From the NCBI GenBank assembly GCA_015179125.1, contig WHVA01000267.1:62001-126000 (forward strand): a DNA stretch of 64,000 nucleotides, written 5' to 3'. Below the pieces are notes generated by a model. The model was not told the origin of the DNA and ran no database searches. It saw nothing but the letters and a program-made list of their open reading frames with translations. Source of the DNA: Gautieria morchelliformis. Lineage: Eukaryota; Basidiomycota; Agaricomycetes; Gomphales; Gomphaceae. This document shows positions 22,744 to 31,966 of this stretch, piece by piece (position 1 is the stretch's first letter; the number at the start of each line of letters is the position of its first letter). The position numbers and the translations under genes were made by a program.

Positions 22744-25700
22744 TTAATATATTCCAATTTGCTCGTTGAGAATCTTCACTCTAGGACTAGGAAGTCCTTT
22801 AGTGAGGATATCTGCCAACATTTGTTCGGTTGGCAAATAAACGAGCTTGGCTTGTTGATTTTTGATTATATCTCGAAGGAAATATAATCGGATGTCGAAA
22901 TGCTTGGTTCTCGTGTGTTGTTGGGTGCCATACGTGATGGCAATGGCTGATTGATTGTCTGAATAAACTTGGATGGGTCTGTTCAGTGGTTGGAATATTT
23001 CAGAAATAAAATGGCGCATCCAAAGAGCCTCTTTGCCCGCATGGGTCAGGGCGACGAATTCGGCTTCAGTTGATGAGAGGGCTACTATCGACTGTTTCTG
23101 GCAACTCCATGAAACAGTGCCTCCATCAATCTGAAATAAGTATGCCGAATACGAACGCCTATGACTCTGTGAACCCCAATCCGCATCTGAATACCCCATC
23201 AAGCCATCTTGATTTCTTCCAAGTGTGAGCTTGTAATGCTTCGTGCCTTTCAAATATTTGAAGACACGTTTGACTGCATTCCAGTGTGTGCCACCTGGAT
23301 TTTCAAGGAATTGCGAGAGTAATGACACCGCAAATGCAATGTCAGGTCGAGTGGCTACAGCCGCCCACATCAGTGATCCTATAGCTTGCCTGTATGGAAA
23401 CTTCGACATGGCTTTCTTGCCTCTCTCTGTAGAAGGACATTGGTCTTTAGATAATTTTACGGCTGGATCAAGAGGCGTAGCATAAGTCTTTGCATCTTCG
23501 AGATTAAATTTTTTGATGATCTTCTCGATGTATGCAGGTTGTGAAATTGCAATGGTCTTCTTCTGCCAGTCTCTTTCGATTTTGAGATTCAATAGCCAAT
23601 GAATCTCGCCTAGATCTTTCATACTGAAGACCTGAGCAAGATCTCGTTTGACTTCGTCCAGGACTGATTGATTCTCAGCTGTGATGGTAAGGTCGTCCAC
23701 AGCTGTTGCAATGATCACATGCCCCTTTCCGCCACGTCTATAAAATACAGCCCCGTCTGTGGCTGACGTAGTGAATCCTAACTTGTGGAATTCACCACTT
23801 AGACGTTTGTACCATTCTCTTCCAGATTGCTTGAGGCCGTAGAGTGCTTTCTTCAAAAGTAGCACTTCGCCTTTGTCTCCTGACTCATATCCATACGGCT
23901 GCTTCATGTAAATAGGTTCGGGCAACTTAGCATTGAGGTATGCATAGTCCACGTCCATTTGATGAATAGGCCAGTCATTCCTAGCAGCAATGGCGCATAT
24001 GATCCGTAGGGAGGATAACCGAGCAACAGGTGAGTATGTCTCATCATAGTCGATTCCAAACTTCTGCGTGAAGCCTTGGGCGACCATTCTCGATTTAGGT
24101 ACTATTGGTTTCCCTTCTGGATTACGCTTCCAAAGGTAGACCCATTTGTTTCCGACAATGTTGGCTCCAGGAGGTGGTTTGGTTCTTTCCCACACTCCCT
24201 TGTCGATTAGGGCCTCATACTCTTTGTCCATTGATTTCTTCCACATAGGATGATTCAGAGCTTCGTCTGCATTGCTAGGTTCAATTTGACTCAAATCCGG
24301 CGCCTTAATGTTGTTTTGACCGTCGGTTAGAAACGCACTGATGGCACACTCATAGCTACTGATGCCATCAATCTCGGAGGATAATTCTTGGTCGAATAAA
24401 ACTTCTTCATGGTCCTCAACGTCCTCGTAAGCTAGCGTAGTCATATGTGCGCCAGTTTGTCTCTGAGTTTGAGATCTTGTTACGGGACCTGATGGGGCCG
24501 GTTGCACTTGTTGTTGACGGATCCTTTCGCTTCTCCTTATCGGTTCAGCTTCTCTAGGTCTGTCATCAACTCCCTGAATAGGTTGCAGCTTTTCAAGATA
24601 TTCCTCTGGTGCACTTTCATCAATTTCTTCGATCTTTGCCTCTTCGCTGACTAAGCGACCGGACACAGGCACTGATGCCGGAATGGCCTTCTTCTCCTCT
24701 CTAGACGTAGGTAGCTTGGGTTCCTCAATAGAAATGATTGGGACCTTTCCCTTCTTCATTTCTGAATCAAAGACAACGTTCCGCTCGACAGAAACTTTGT
24801 GCGAGTCAGGCCAATAAACATAATGACCATGGCTCTGCGCAGAAATTCCTATCCACCGAGCTCTTTTGGCACGAGCTGCCAATTTATCTCCCTGAGTGAT
24901 TTTAACGTAAATTTCAGTTCCCCACGCGTGAATGTCTTTGAGATTCGGTTTTTCATGGTGAATCATCTCGTAGGGCGTTTTATCTGGTAGAGCTCTTGTA
25001 TGCGTCCTGTTCCTAAGATAATTGGCATGCTGTATCGCATAGCCCCATAATATCTTAGGAAGGCCTGATTCTAGCAGCATGGCACGAGTTCTCTCAGTGA
25101 GAGTTCGGTTCAGGCGTTCCGCAACACCATTGGACTCTGGTGTGTCGTGTACCGTCAACTGATACTTCGTGCCTTGTTTGGCTAGATGCTGTTCGAATTC
25201 AGAGCTCGTATACTCGCCCCCTCGATCAGAAACAAGTGCCTTGATGTGCACATTTCTCTGTCGAAGCATTAAAGCCTCGTAGAGCTTGTACTTTGAGAAT
25301 GCTTCTGATTTGTTCGCCATGAGATAGATCACCGATTCTCTTGAGTAGTCATCGATAAAGGAGACATAATATGACTTCTTATCGATTGTGAGGTGTCTTG
25401 CAGGTCCCCAGACATCAGAATAAATTCTGTCACCGAATTTTGATGTTCGGTCTCTGGGTTCTCGAGGAAGAGGTTTGCGCGCAATCTTGGCCTGAATACA
25501 CGCATCACAGACAATTCTATCGCCTGTGGAGCTCAGTTCAATGCCCAATATCATGCCATGATTTAATAGATGTTGTAGGGACTTCTGCGAGATGTGCCCC
25601 ATCTTTTGATGAATTTCCATGGCAGATAAACACATATGGGCTTGAGCACTTGGTGACTGGAGGTCTAGTCGATATAAACCATTGACCTTCGGTGCTTGCA

Positions 25701-26988
25701 TCAATACCTTTCCGGTAGCGTTAGATATTGTGCATTTCTGGCCACCGAGTCGAATGTCGTAGCCAGCATCATCGCACCGACCGATCGAGACGAGGGTAGC
25801 AGCAATTTTGGGTGCATAGTATGTATCTTGCAACGTGACTTCTACTGTTCTATCTCCAACCTTATTGGATAATACGAGCAGTCCTGAGCCGAAGGCATCA
25901 AAGGTACCTTTGTTGGCTGCTCGGATAGTCCTCGGCTGTGAGAATTGACAGTAGTTCCTCAATAAATTTTTGTGAGGAGTCATATGCGATGTCGTTCCGG
26001 TATCGAGTATAACTATAACTCCTGAGGATGTGCTCAAATTGAAATTAGAGCACTCGTCGAAATTGGTGAAGGCAAGATGCCCATCACCACTTTCCTCAGA
26101 AGTAGACTCTTCTTCGGCAACATTCGCTTTTGCTTTACCCTTCTTCTTCTTCTTGCCTTTGGCTTTCTTCTTCTGACGTGGTCCTTGACCTTCTTTACCA
26201 CCTCCTTTAGCCCAGCAATTTTCGATGGAATGTCCAGGCTTTTTGCAGTTGGTGCATACATGCGCCTTCTGCCCCTTCTGGTCCTTCTTAGTAGATGAAC
26301 CAATAAACACCTGCTCTTCTTGCGGGAGTGTTTTCTTCCTGTCATACTGAGCCTTTAGTACCCTAATAATATTATCAGGGACCAATGGCATCCCGCATTC
26401 TTCAAGCGAAGTTGTAAGGGCATTCATGACTGCCTCATAGGATGGTGGAAGTGACGCAAGGATTATGTCCATGAATTCTTCTTCAGAAACTCTAGCTCCC
26501 ATCTCATTAAGACGAGCATATAGGTCTTGGGCCTTGTCCAAGTGATCTCTCAAGTCTCCATCCTCAGGACATCTCATACTGCGGAGTTGTCTCTGCAGGC
26601 TGGTGAGGACCATCTTGGGCTTTTTGGTCATTTCATTGACCAGTGCATCCCAAGTCTCTTTTGCTGTCTTCTGCTTCTGTAGCATCAGGGCTAATGACTC
26701 TGACACTGAGACGATGATTTGGGTCTTGGCTTGTCCTTCTCTAGCAAGGTATCTCTCCAGCTTCTCCTCGGCCTTATCCATCTGAGTTTCCTCAGCTTCT
26801 GTTAGAATATGGCCTGGGGGCATGACTGGAGGATCAGGAGGTCGAGTGACTCTCCCTTCTACATGCTTGAGCAAATTTTTGGACTCGAAATAGCTGATGA
26901 GAGTGGCTCGCCACAATGGCCAATTACTTCCATCAGTAGCAAGCTTCTCAACACCCAACAGCTTCTCAGAAGTGTCTCCGGGGCCCAT
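22744..26988 (-). CDS. Copia Gag-Pol polyprotein, 1,414 residues
   Basis: One frame, domains in order. UBN2-type gag lies at about residues 1-230 (LTSLQRQLRSMRCPEDGDLR). The zinc knuckle CTNCKKPGHSIENCW is near 250, followed by a Lys-rich stretch. The protease DTGTTSHM is near 330. The GAG-pre-integrase/HHCC region has HQKMGHISQKSLQHLLNHGM and CDACIQAK. The integrase core has YSDVWGP, VSFIDDYSR and ESNGVAERLNRTLTERTRAM. RT has YDETYSPVARLSSLR, HQMDVDYAYLNAKL and AVDDLTI (the VDD box). RNase H has GYSDADWGSQSHRRS, STEAEFVALTHAGKEALW, YSDNQSAI and HTRTKHFDIR. The order IN before RT defines Ty1/copia. The ATG lies inside the primer-binding site. The length is usual for a fungal copia polyprotein. 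Confidence 0.95.
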   Translation of the reverse strand: MGPGDTSEKLLGVEKLATDGSNWPLWRATLISYFESKNLLKHVEGRVTRPPDPPVMPPGHILTEAEETQMDKAEEKLERYLAREGQAKTQIIVSVSESLALMLQKQKTAKETWDALVNEMTKKPKMVLTSLQRQLRSMRCPEDGDLRDHLDKAQDLYARLNEMGARVSEEEFMDIILASLPPSYEAVMNALTTSLEECGMPLVPDNIIRVLKAQYDRKKTLPQEEQVFIGSSTKKDQKGQKAHVCTNCKKPGHSIENCWAKGGGKEGQGPRQKKKAKGKKKKKGKAKANVAEEESTSEESGDGHLAFTNFDECSNFNLSTSSGVIVILDTGTTSHMTPHKNLLRNYCQFSQPRTIRAANKGTFDAFGSGLLVLSNKVGDRTVEVTLQDTYYAPKIAATLVSIGRCDDAGYDIRLGGQKCTISNATGKVLMQAPKVNGLYRLDLQSPSAQAHMCLSAMEIHQKMGHISQKSLQHLLNHGMILGIELSSTGDRIVCDACIQAKIARKPLPREPRDRTSKFGDRIYSDVWGPARHLTIDKKSYYVSFIDDYSRESVIYLMANKSEAFSKYKLYEALMLRQRNVHIKALVSDRGGEYTSSEFEQHLAKQGTKYQLTVHDTPESNGVAERLNRTLTERTRAMLLESGLPKILWGYAIQHANYLRNRTHTRALPDKTPYEMIHHEKPNLKDIHAWGTEIYVKITQGDKLAARAKRARWIGISAQSHGHYVYWPDSHKVSVERNVVFDSEMKKGKVPIISIEEPKLPTSREEKKAIPASVPVSGRLVSEEAKIEEIDESAPEEYLEKLQPIQGVDDRPREAEPIRRSERIRQQQVQPAPSGPVTRSQTQRQTGAHMTTLAYEDVEDHEEVLFDQELSSEIDGISSYECAISAFLTDGQNNIKAPDLSQIEPSNADEALNHPMWKKSMDKEYEALIDKGVWERTKPPPGANIVGNKWVYLWKRNPEGKPIVPKSRMVAQGFTQKFGIDYDETYSPVARLSSLRIICAIAARNDWPIHQMDVDYAYLNAKLPEPIYMKQPYGYESGDKGEVLLLKKALYGLKQSGREWYKRLSGEFHKLGFTTSATDGAVFYRRGGKGHVIIATAVDDLTITAENQSVLDEVKRDLAQVFSMKDLGEIHWLLNLKIERDWQKKTIAISQPAYIEKIIKKFNLEDAKTYATPLDPAVKLSKDQCPSTERGKKAMSKFPYRQAIGSLMWAAVATRPDIAFAVSLLSQFLENPGGTHWNAVKRVFKYLKGTKHYKLTLGRNQDGLMGYSDADWGSQSHRRSYSAYLFQIDGGTVSWSCQKQSIVALSSTEAEFVALTHAGKEALWMRHFISEIFQPLNRPIQVYSDNQSAIAITYGTQQHTRTKHFDIRLYFLRDIIKNQQAKLVYLPTEQMLADILTKGLPSPRVKILNEQIGIY

Positions 26989-26993
26989 AACCC
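26981..26993 (-). promoter_or_regulatory. Primer-binding site of the inner copia element
   Basis: Read on the element strand, GGGTTATGGGCCC follows the 5' LTR with no spacer. It matches, with one mismatch, the complement of the anticodon stem-loop of initiator tRNA-Met (GGGCTCATAACCC from memory of eukaryotic iMet). This is the half-tRNA priming known for Drosophila copia rather than 3'-end priming. Confidence 0.6.
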
Positions 26994-27491
26994 TGTAGAG
27001 GACAGGAATTATAGGCAGTAGGTATGGACTTGTTATTCAAAAGAATAGACTAGAAATCAATTCACTCTCTCAGTGAATTTAGTGGTCACTGTAAATATAT
27101 TATACACTACCTAGAAATCAATTCATTACAGAGGATTTCTAGGTCAATAAATGTAAAGACTACTAGACTAATTTACTTGCCTCTCTCAGTGAATTTAGTG
27201 GTCACTGAGAGAGGGGGAAATGTGTTCCACTGCGCATGTACTACTACCCGGCCCTTTAGCGCCCAAGAGCTCGCGCGTCGAAGTCATTTCAGACTCCGCT
27301 GGGTGCAGCCGCTTGTGAAAGTAGGAATAACAAGATGAAATAGAGAGATAAGGAATGAGTGGAAAATTTCGAAAATAACCAGAGAAATGGATGCATAATA
27401 CAAGAACAATGTGAGAAGAAATTGGAAGGCCACACAACAAATTGGATATATTATGCTTGATTTTGGTGCAGGAGCATAAATGCACCCAACA
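26994..27491 (-). repeat. 5' LTR of the inner copia element
   Basis: 498 bp, apparently identical to the copy at 22,233-22,730, followed by the ACAAC target duplication at 27,492. Confidence 0.95.
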
Positions 27492-28470
27492 ACAACGAAT
27501 AACAACATGACCCTGTCCACCAACCCATCAGCACTCTCCGCAATACAGGACGACATACACGTATGGCTCATAGACTTGGGGGCGTCCAGTCACCTATGCG
27601 GCAACATTAACCTATTCGACGAACTCCACCCTGCACCAACGGTATCGATAGGGACATTGAGCGGCAACTCCTTCAACGCAGATCAGAGGGGGACCATAAG
27701 AATAACTCTCCAAAGCGACGCTAACTTACAGATACCACCACTTGCCCTGACGCTGAAAGACGTAATTTTCGTGCCAAAACTGAAAGCAAACCTGCTGTCA
27801 GTAGGACAAATGACAGCCGCAAACATCGAAGTAATGTTCAGCAACAATGACACCTCACTCTTGATGGATGGAGAGACGATCGCAAGGGGGAAGAGGATAG
27901 AGAACCTATTCGCGTACATGGCTCAGCCATCAACGAAGGCCGAACCAGAAGAAGCCTTACATTCTATCAAACCCGATGAACTGACACTGTGGCACCACAG
28001 ATTAGCACACGCAGCAGCCTCCACGATAGAAAAGATGCAGGAGAAACAAACCGGCGAGGGACTACCGAATTTCAGCAAAGGACTGAAGATGGACATATGC
28101 AGCAGCTGCCAGCACGGAAAACAGACAAGGGCACCCTTCAAACACATCGAAGAACTGCCAAAGAGCATGGGGGATATAGTGTCGTCAGACATATGCGGTC
28201 CATTCAAATCATTGATAGGAGGATACTGATACTTCATCACCTGGATCGACCACGCCACAAGATACGTCAGCAACAATTTCCTAAAGAACAAAGAATGCAG
28301 AACTGTTACCAAGTCGTTCAAGGAGTACATGGCATGGTTAAAGAGACAGAGAGGGGAGGAGGTAAAGAGGATTAGAACGGACAACGGAGGGGAGTACACA
28401 GGAAGGGAGTTCAAAGACCTATGCAGTGAGCTCGGTGTATGGGAACCGCTGTTCAACCAGCACACTATGT
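27492..28470 (+). mobile_element. Outer copia element, protease and integrase part
   Basis: Fossil continuation of the element that starts at 20,422. The frame to 28,229 has VWLIDLGASSHLC (protease-like, D-x-G-A-S-S-H), a GAG-pre-integrase stretch (LTLWHHRLAHAAASTIEKM), CSSCQHGKQTRAPFKH (zinc part) and SSDICGPF (integrase start). Integrase-like sequence runs on to about 28,470. RT, RNase H and the 3' LTR are absent. The element is broken. Confidence 0.85.
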
Positions 28471-28672
28471 AGTCTCAGTCCTAGGTGTTCAACCAGCTCC
28501 CAAATGTCTCTTTATTGTAAATTTGTAGTCTGCATCAAAGGCCCTTAAAAACAACCAATTATCGCCCATAAAAATGTCTACTGTCCTCATAAGGCCTATT
28601 CAAACATCCCTCTAATTATCTATGAATTTTACCTATTTTTCCGAGGCTGTCTTCACTCAAACTCACTTATTT
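28471..28672. other. Unassigned 200 bp between copia and LTR G
   Basis: AT-rich, no frame of note. GTTCAACCAGC occurs at both sides of the copia break (about 28,451 and 28,488), so microhomology may have mediated the truncation. Confidence 0.35.
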
Positions 28673-29480
28673 CTGTGCAGCAGAGTTGTGGATACACATG
28701 TCCCCACAACTCTGTTTCGGACTTCCGATTTCAAACTCCGACCGGACGCTCGCGTCGCTCGCGGCTTGTGCACCCACGGTCACCCACAAATCCAGTCAGG
28801 TGGCTCCTTCAGACTCAGCCTCTGAGTTTGAAAAGCCTAGTCATCTGCTTGTACAGCCTCAATGACTCAACTGACTCATGCACACCTTGGTGAGTCACAT
28901 GCACATGACTCACCCAAGCTGTCATGAATCACATGGGCCTAATTAATGACTCATTCCTGACAAATCAAGCCCTGATTGGTGGAAAACCTAGTGGAGTCAC
29001 CAGTAGGAGTCATTTCTAGTCACTGTGAGTCATTATGAGTCAGACAGAACCTTCCCACACATTCCGAAAGCTTCTTCGTGACTCATTCCCCCATTCCATT
29101 AATAGATAGAAGGTCCTACCGCTTAGTTAAGCGCCTGTACAATACGATATAAAAGGAGGCTCTTTTTGCCTGCCTTTTATCAGCCAATCTACCCATCTTC
29201 TATCCTACACATGACCTTGTGTGACTTGCATCTTACTAAGCTGCTAATCCCAGCTAGGGTTATTCACTTACTTTAGTGTCTAATTCCTTGTTAAGTAGTT
29301 ACTTTACTGCTTAGCCACTTGGACTAATCCTCCGGGTGTAATTCTACAGAGTGAGTCTGTCAATTGAAAGTCTTGCCATTCGCACTCCAATACCTGAGAC
29401 GATCTAGTCAGTCGATTTTCCTGATTAGAGACTTTCACAAGTCGCTTTGTTCACAAAACTCGTCCCTCGTTTTATTGTTG
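28673..29480 (+). repeat. LTR G, copy 1, with an array of TGA(C/G)TCA sites
   Basis: LTR-like segment starting near TGTGCAGCAGAGTTGTGG. It has a stem AGAGTTGTGG/CCACAACTCT close to the start, a TATA box ATATAAAAGG at 29,149-29,158 and CAGCCAAT downstream. Its distal part (CTGCTAATCCCAGCTAGGGT and after) matches 39,110-39,370. Its proximal part matches 35,556-35,700. The segment between holds eight exact TGACTCA/TGAGTCA heptamers (28,863-29,090). The 3' limit is approximate. Confidence 0.6.
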
Positions 29481-30092
29481 TGCGCTACTCCGGACTCCTT
29501 CGTAGCACCCCCCACTACCTCGGCTTCCTTCGATGGACCTCACAATGCTATCGGTTCTGGCACCGCGTTCATCCCGGCATCAAGGAAATCTGGGCTAACT
29601 AAAAAACCCACACTCCCGAACCACTCTTTCGCTTCCTTCACCTCCCTCGCCAGGTCGTCCACTTCCGACGGACGTTCAAAGTCGGGGTCGGCGATCGCTT
29701 CAACACGCAATGTGGTACGCAGGTCGGCCTGTGATGGGGTGGTCAGCGAAAATCCTTGAGGGAGCTCTCTTACCTGAAGCTCTTCAGCCTCGACAGCCCA
29801 CTGCTCCACCTCTTCGCGCAAGGCTCCCCGAAGGTCAGGATGAACCTTCAGCTTGACCCGCGTTCGCTCGATGAGCACAGAGAGAGAAGGGGACTCGTGA
29901 GGAGCCATAAGGAATCGAATAGTGAAATGAACCCGTCGCCTCACGTTGCAACGCCTTTTAAAGCCCAGGGCTGAGCCGTGCACGGACCAAGCGGCGAGAG
30001 ATCGTATCGGGGCCACTATTACGTCCTCAGACTCGTCCCCCATCCCAGAGCACTACGTCGTTGGACTCCGAAGCTAGGAGGGGGGTACTGTC
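29481..30092 (+). mobile_element. Gypsy 3' internal remnant with an antisense frame
   Basis: Ends in GGACTCCGAAGCTAGGAGG and a polypurine-like GGGGGGTAC directly before a TGTCATGAC LTR start, as at 592-815. On the minus strand an open frame (29,540-30,043, 167 residues) reads like a structured acidic protein (RGALREEVEQWAVEAEELQV, SEVDDLAREVKEAKEWFGSV). I do not recognise it. It may be a true gene lying antisense to the retroelement end, or chance. Confidence 0.45.
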
Positions 30093-30328
30093 ATGACACA
30101 TTTATTTCCCATACTCAGAAGCTCAGTTTTCCTATCTTCACACCCCACCTTCGTGTTCGTTCCGATCACCATTGTCATGTTCGGCAACCAATTCTCGCTG
30201 TTTGCGCCAACTACTATAGCCACGCCGTCAAACGCACGATCGACGTCTTGGGACTGACTCGGCAGTCGTCGCTGGGTCTACCACCTCCTCTGCATGACCC
30301 TCTTCCGATGGTGTTCTGGTAGTTGGAT
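30093..30328 (+). repeat. Diverged LTR A-like 5' fragment
   Basis: Starts TGTCATGACACATTTATTTC after the polypurine-like tract. It follows LTR A loosely (GTTCGTTCCGATC, CGCCGTCAAACGCACGATCGAC) for about 230 bp, then is replaced by a full LTR A at 30,329. Probably an older subfamily. Confidence 0.5.
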
Positions 30329-31339
30329 TGTCATGACCTGTGTATTTCCCCTTTCGCTACTCCTCCCCAGTGTTCACTCGGCTTCGCCCCCCACCTCGAC
30401 CTCTCCTCCTCTATGTCACCTCTGTTCACCCTTCCTCGTATTTCACCGAACAGGCATTCGCTGCTCACATCATTCGCCAGCAGGCACACCATCAAATCAC
30501 GATCGACATCCCTATCCGGCATGATGGCTCATCAGTAACTCCATCAGCTTCTCGATCCAACCCCCTTTTGGTGTTCATATGAGCAGGGTGCATTCGCGGG
30601 ATGTCCTACCCGTGTGTCATGTGGGACCAGCCCAGTAGATGAAGAACCCATGCAGGGCAGTGTATATGCGGGCCCCAAGACATGATTTCATACACAGGTG
30701 TCTTCGCCACCTGCACCCTCCGTCGTTTCATGTTCTCCCTCTTCTCTGATTCTATTGTATGTTTATTTCATCTATGTTGTATCATGACTGCGCACCCCTA
30801 TCCAACCCTGACTCGTGACGGCCTCTTTCCTATTCACTGATACCTTACAAGCATTCAATATAAGTGGTTTACCTTCGCATGTATATTCCCCAGTTCAATT
30901 ATCATGTGTCGTTCATCTTGTGCAAATTTGACCTTGCTGTGGTCATCGTCTTAAGCCTTCTCTTGGAGATTTCCATCTTCGACTAGCAGAGGACTTAGGC
31001 ATCACTGGTGAGTTCTCATACTTCATCTTCGTTACCTTAGCCTTCGAACCATTTTCTGTGCTGTTGGCGAAGGGCTCCAAAGGAGCACCTTCGCCGGCGA
31101 AGGGATTGTCGATACTTAGACAGCCCTTCCGTGAGACCTTGCAGGTTACATCGTCAAGTGCCATGGGCTATTTCGCTACGACTGTAGATAGGGTGAGCCC
31201 CGTTCGGGCAACCCTCTTACCTTGTGAACATTCATTGGTTCATCTATTCGCCGAACGGCATACTTATTAACACAATTTATTCGGGCATTCGCTGTGTTCA
31301 CTAATACACGATATTAACACCTAAAAACCAATCTTGACA
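30329..31339 (+). repeat. LTR A, full length, without matching flanks
   Basis: 1,011 bp, TGTCATGACC to AATCTTGACA. The flanks TGGAT and ATATC do not match. The left neighbour is a diverged LTR A piece and the right neighbour is the inside of LTR B. This points to recombination between repeats rather than a simple insertion. The hairpin at 31,066-31,095 is perfect. Confidence 0.85.
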
Positions 31340-31918
31340 ATATCCTTTGTTCTTTCAACTCTATTACTTGGACCCACCAGCCTTTCCTCGTAGCACAGCA
31401 AGACCATATGTCCAGCCCCCTTTGTAGTCTCGTTGTTCTGTTTTGTCAGATATACTTTCCGACCCCTTGTTCTTTTTCCATTGTTCTTTACTCTACCCTG
31501 CACCCCCTTGTAGTCCTTTGTTCCCAAATAGTTAATTACCCCGTATGTCTATCCAACTTCCGCTTCCTCCAGAAGTTGCTTAGTACTACCCCATTACCTG
31601 TTGTCTCAGCTCTTTGTATAAAAGCCCCTCATGTATGCTCACTATCCTGCAATCATATAATCACCTTCAATACTTGATTTCCTTCACTCTATCTCCTGTT
31701 CTTAGCACAGTGAGTTTTGCAAGGCCTCTGTCTCTCTGCCTTCCGCCTTCCGCCTTCCACCTTCCAACCCAACTTCTGACTTCTGTTTAGTTGGATACTG
31801 TCCAACTTCTGACTCATGATCTGAAATACTTAGGACGATAGTTTATTGGGGGTGCAACACATAAGTTGAGGCTGTTGTCCTTTCTAGTTCTGACTTGCGG
31901 AAATCTCGATATGTAACA
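31340..31918 (+). repeat. LTR B, lacking its first part
   Basis: Reverse complement of 1,895-2,463, with a TATAAAAGC box at about 31,617-31,625 and end ATGTAACA at 31,918. It is followed by GTTAT and then the same 43-bp flank that separates LTR A from LTR B at 1,847-1,894. Confidence 0.8.
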
Positions 31919-31966
31919 GTTATCTACTCTATTCTTGGCTTCATTCAGTACTTGCCATGTTGATGC

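Larger units (their letters stand above)
22233..27491 (-). mobile_element. Inner Ty1/copia element, looks whole and very young
   Basis: 5,259-bp element inserted in the outer copia. LTRs of 498 bp (22,233-22,730 and 26,994-27,491) read identical by eye. The target duplication is ACAAC at 22,228-22,232 and 27,492-27,496. The primer site follows the 5' LTR directly and the polypurine tract precedes the 3' LTR directly. A single uninterrupted frame fills the interior. Identical LTRs imply a very recent insertion. Relatives in the window are the solo LTR at 59,944-60,440 and the old one at 7,779-8,250. Confidence 0.95.
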
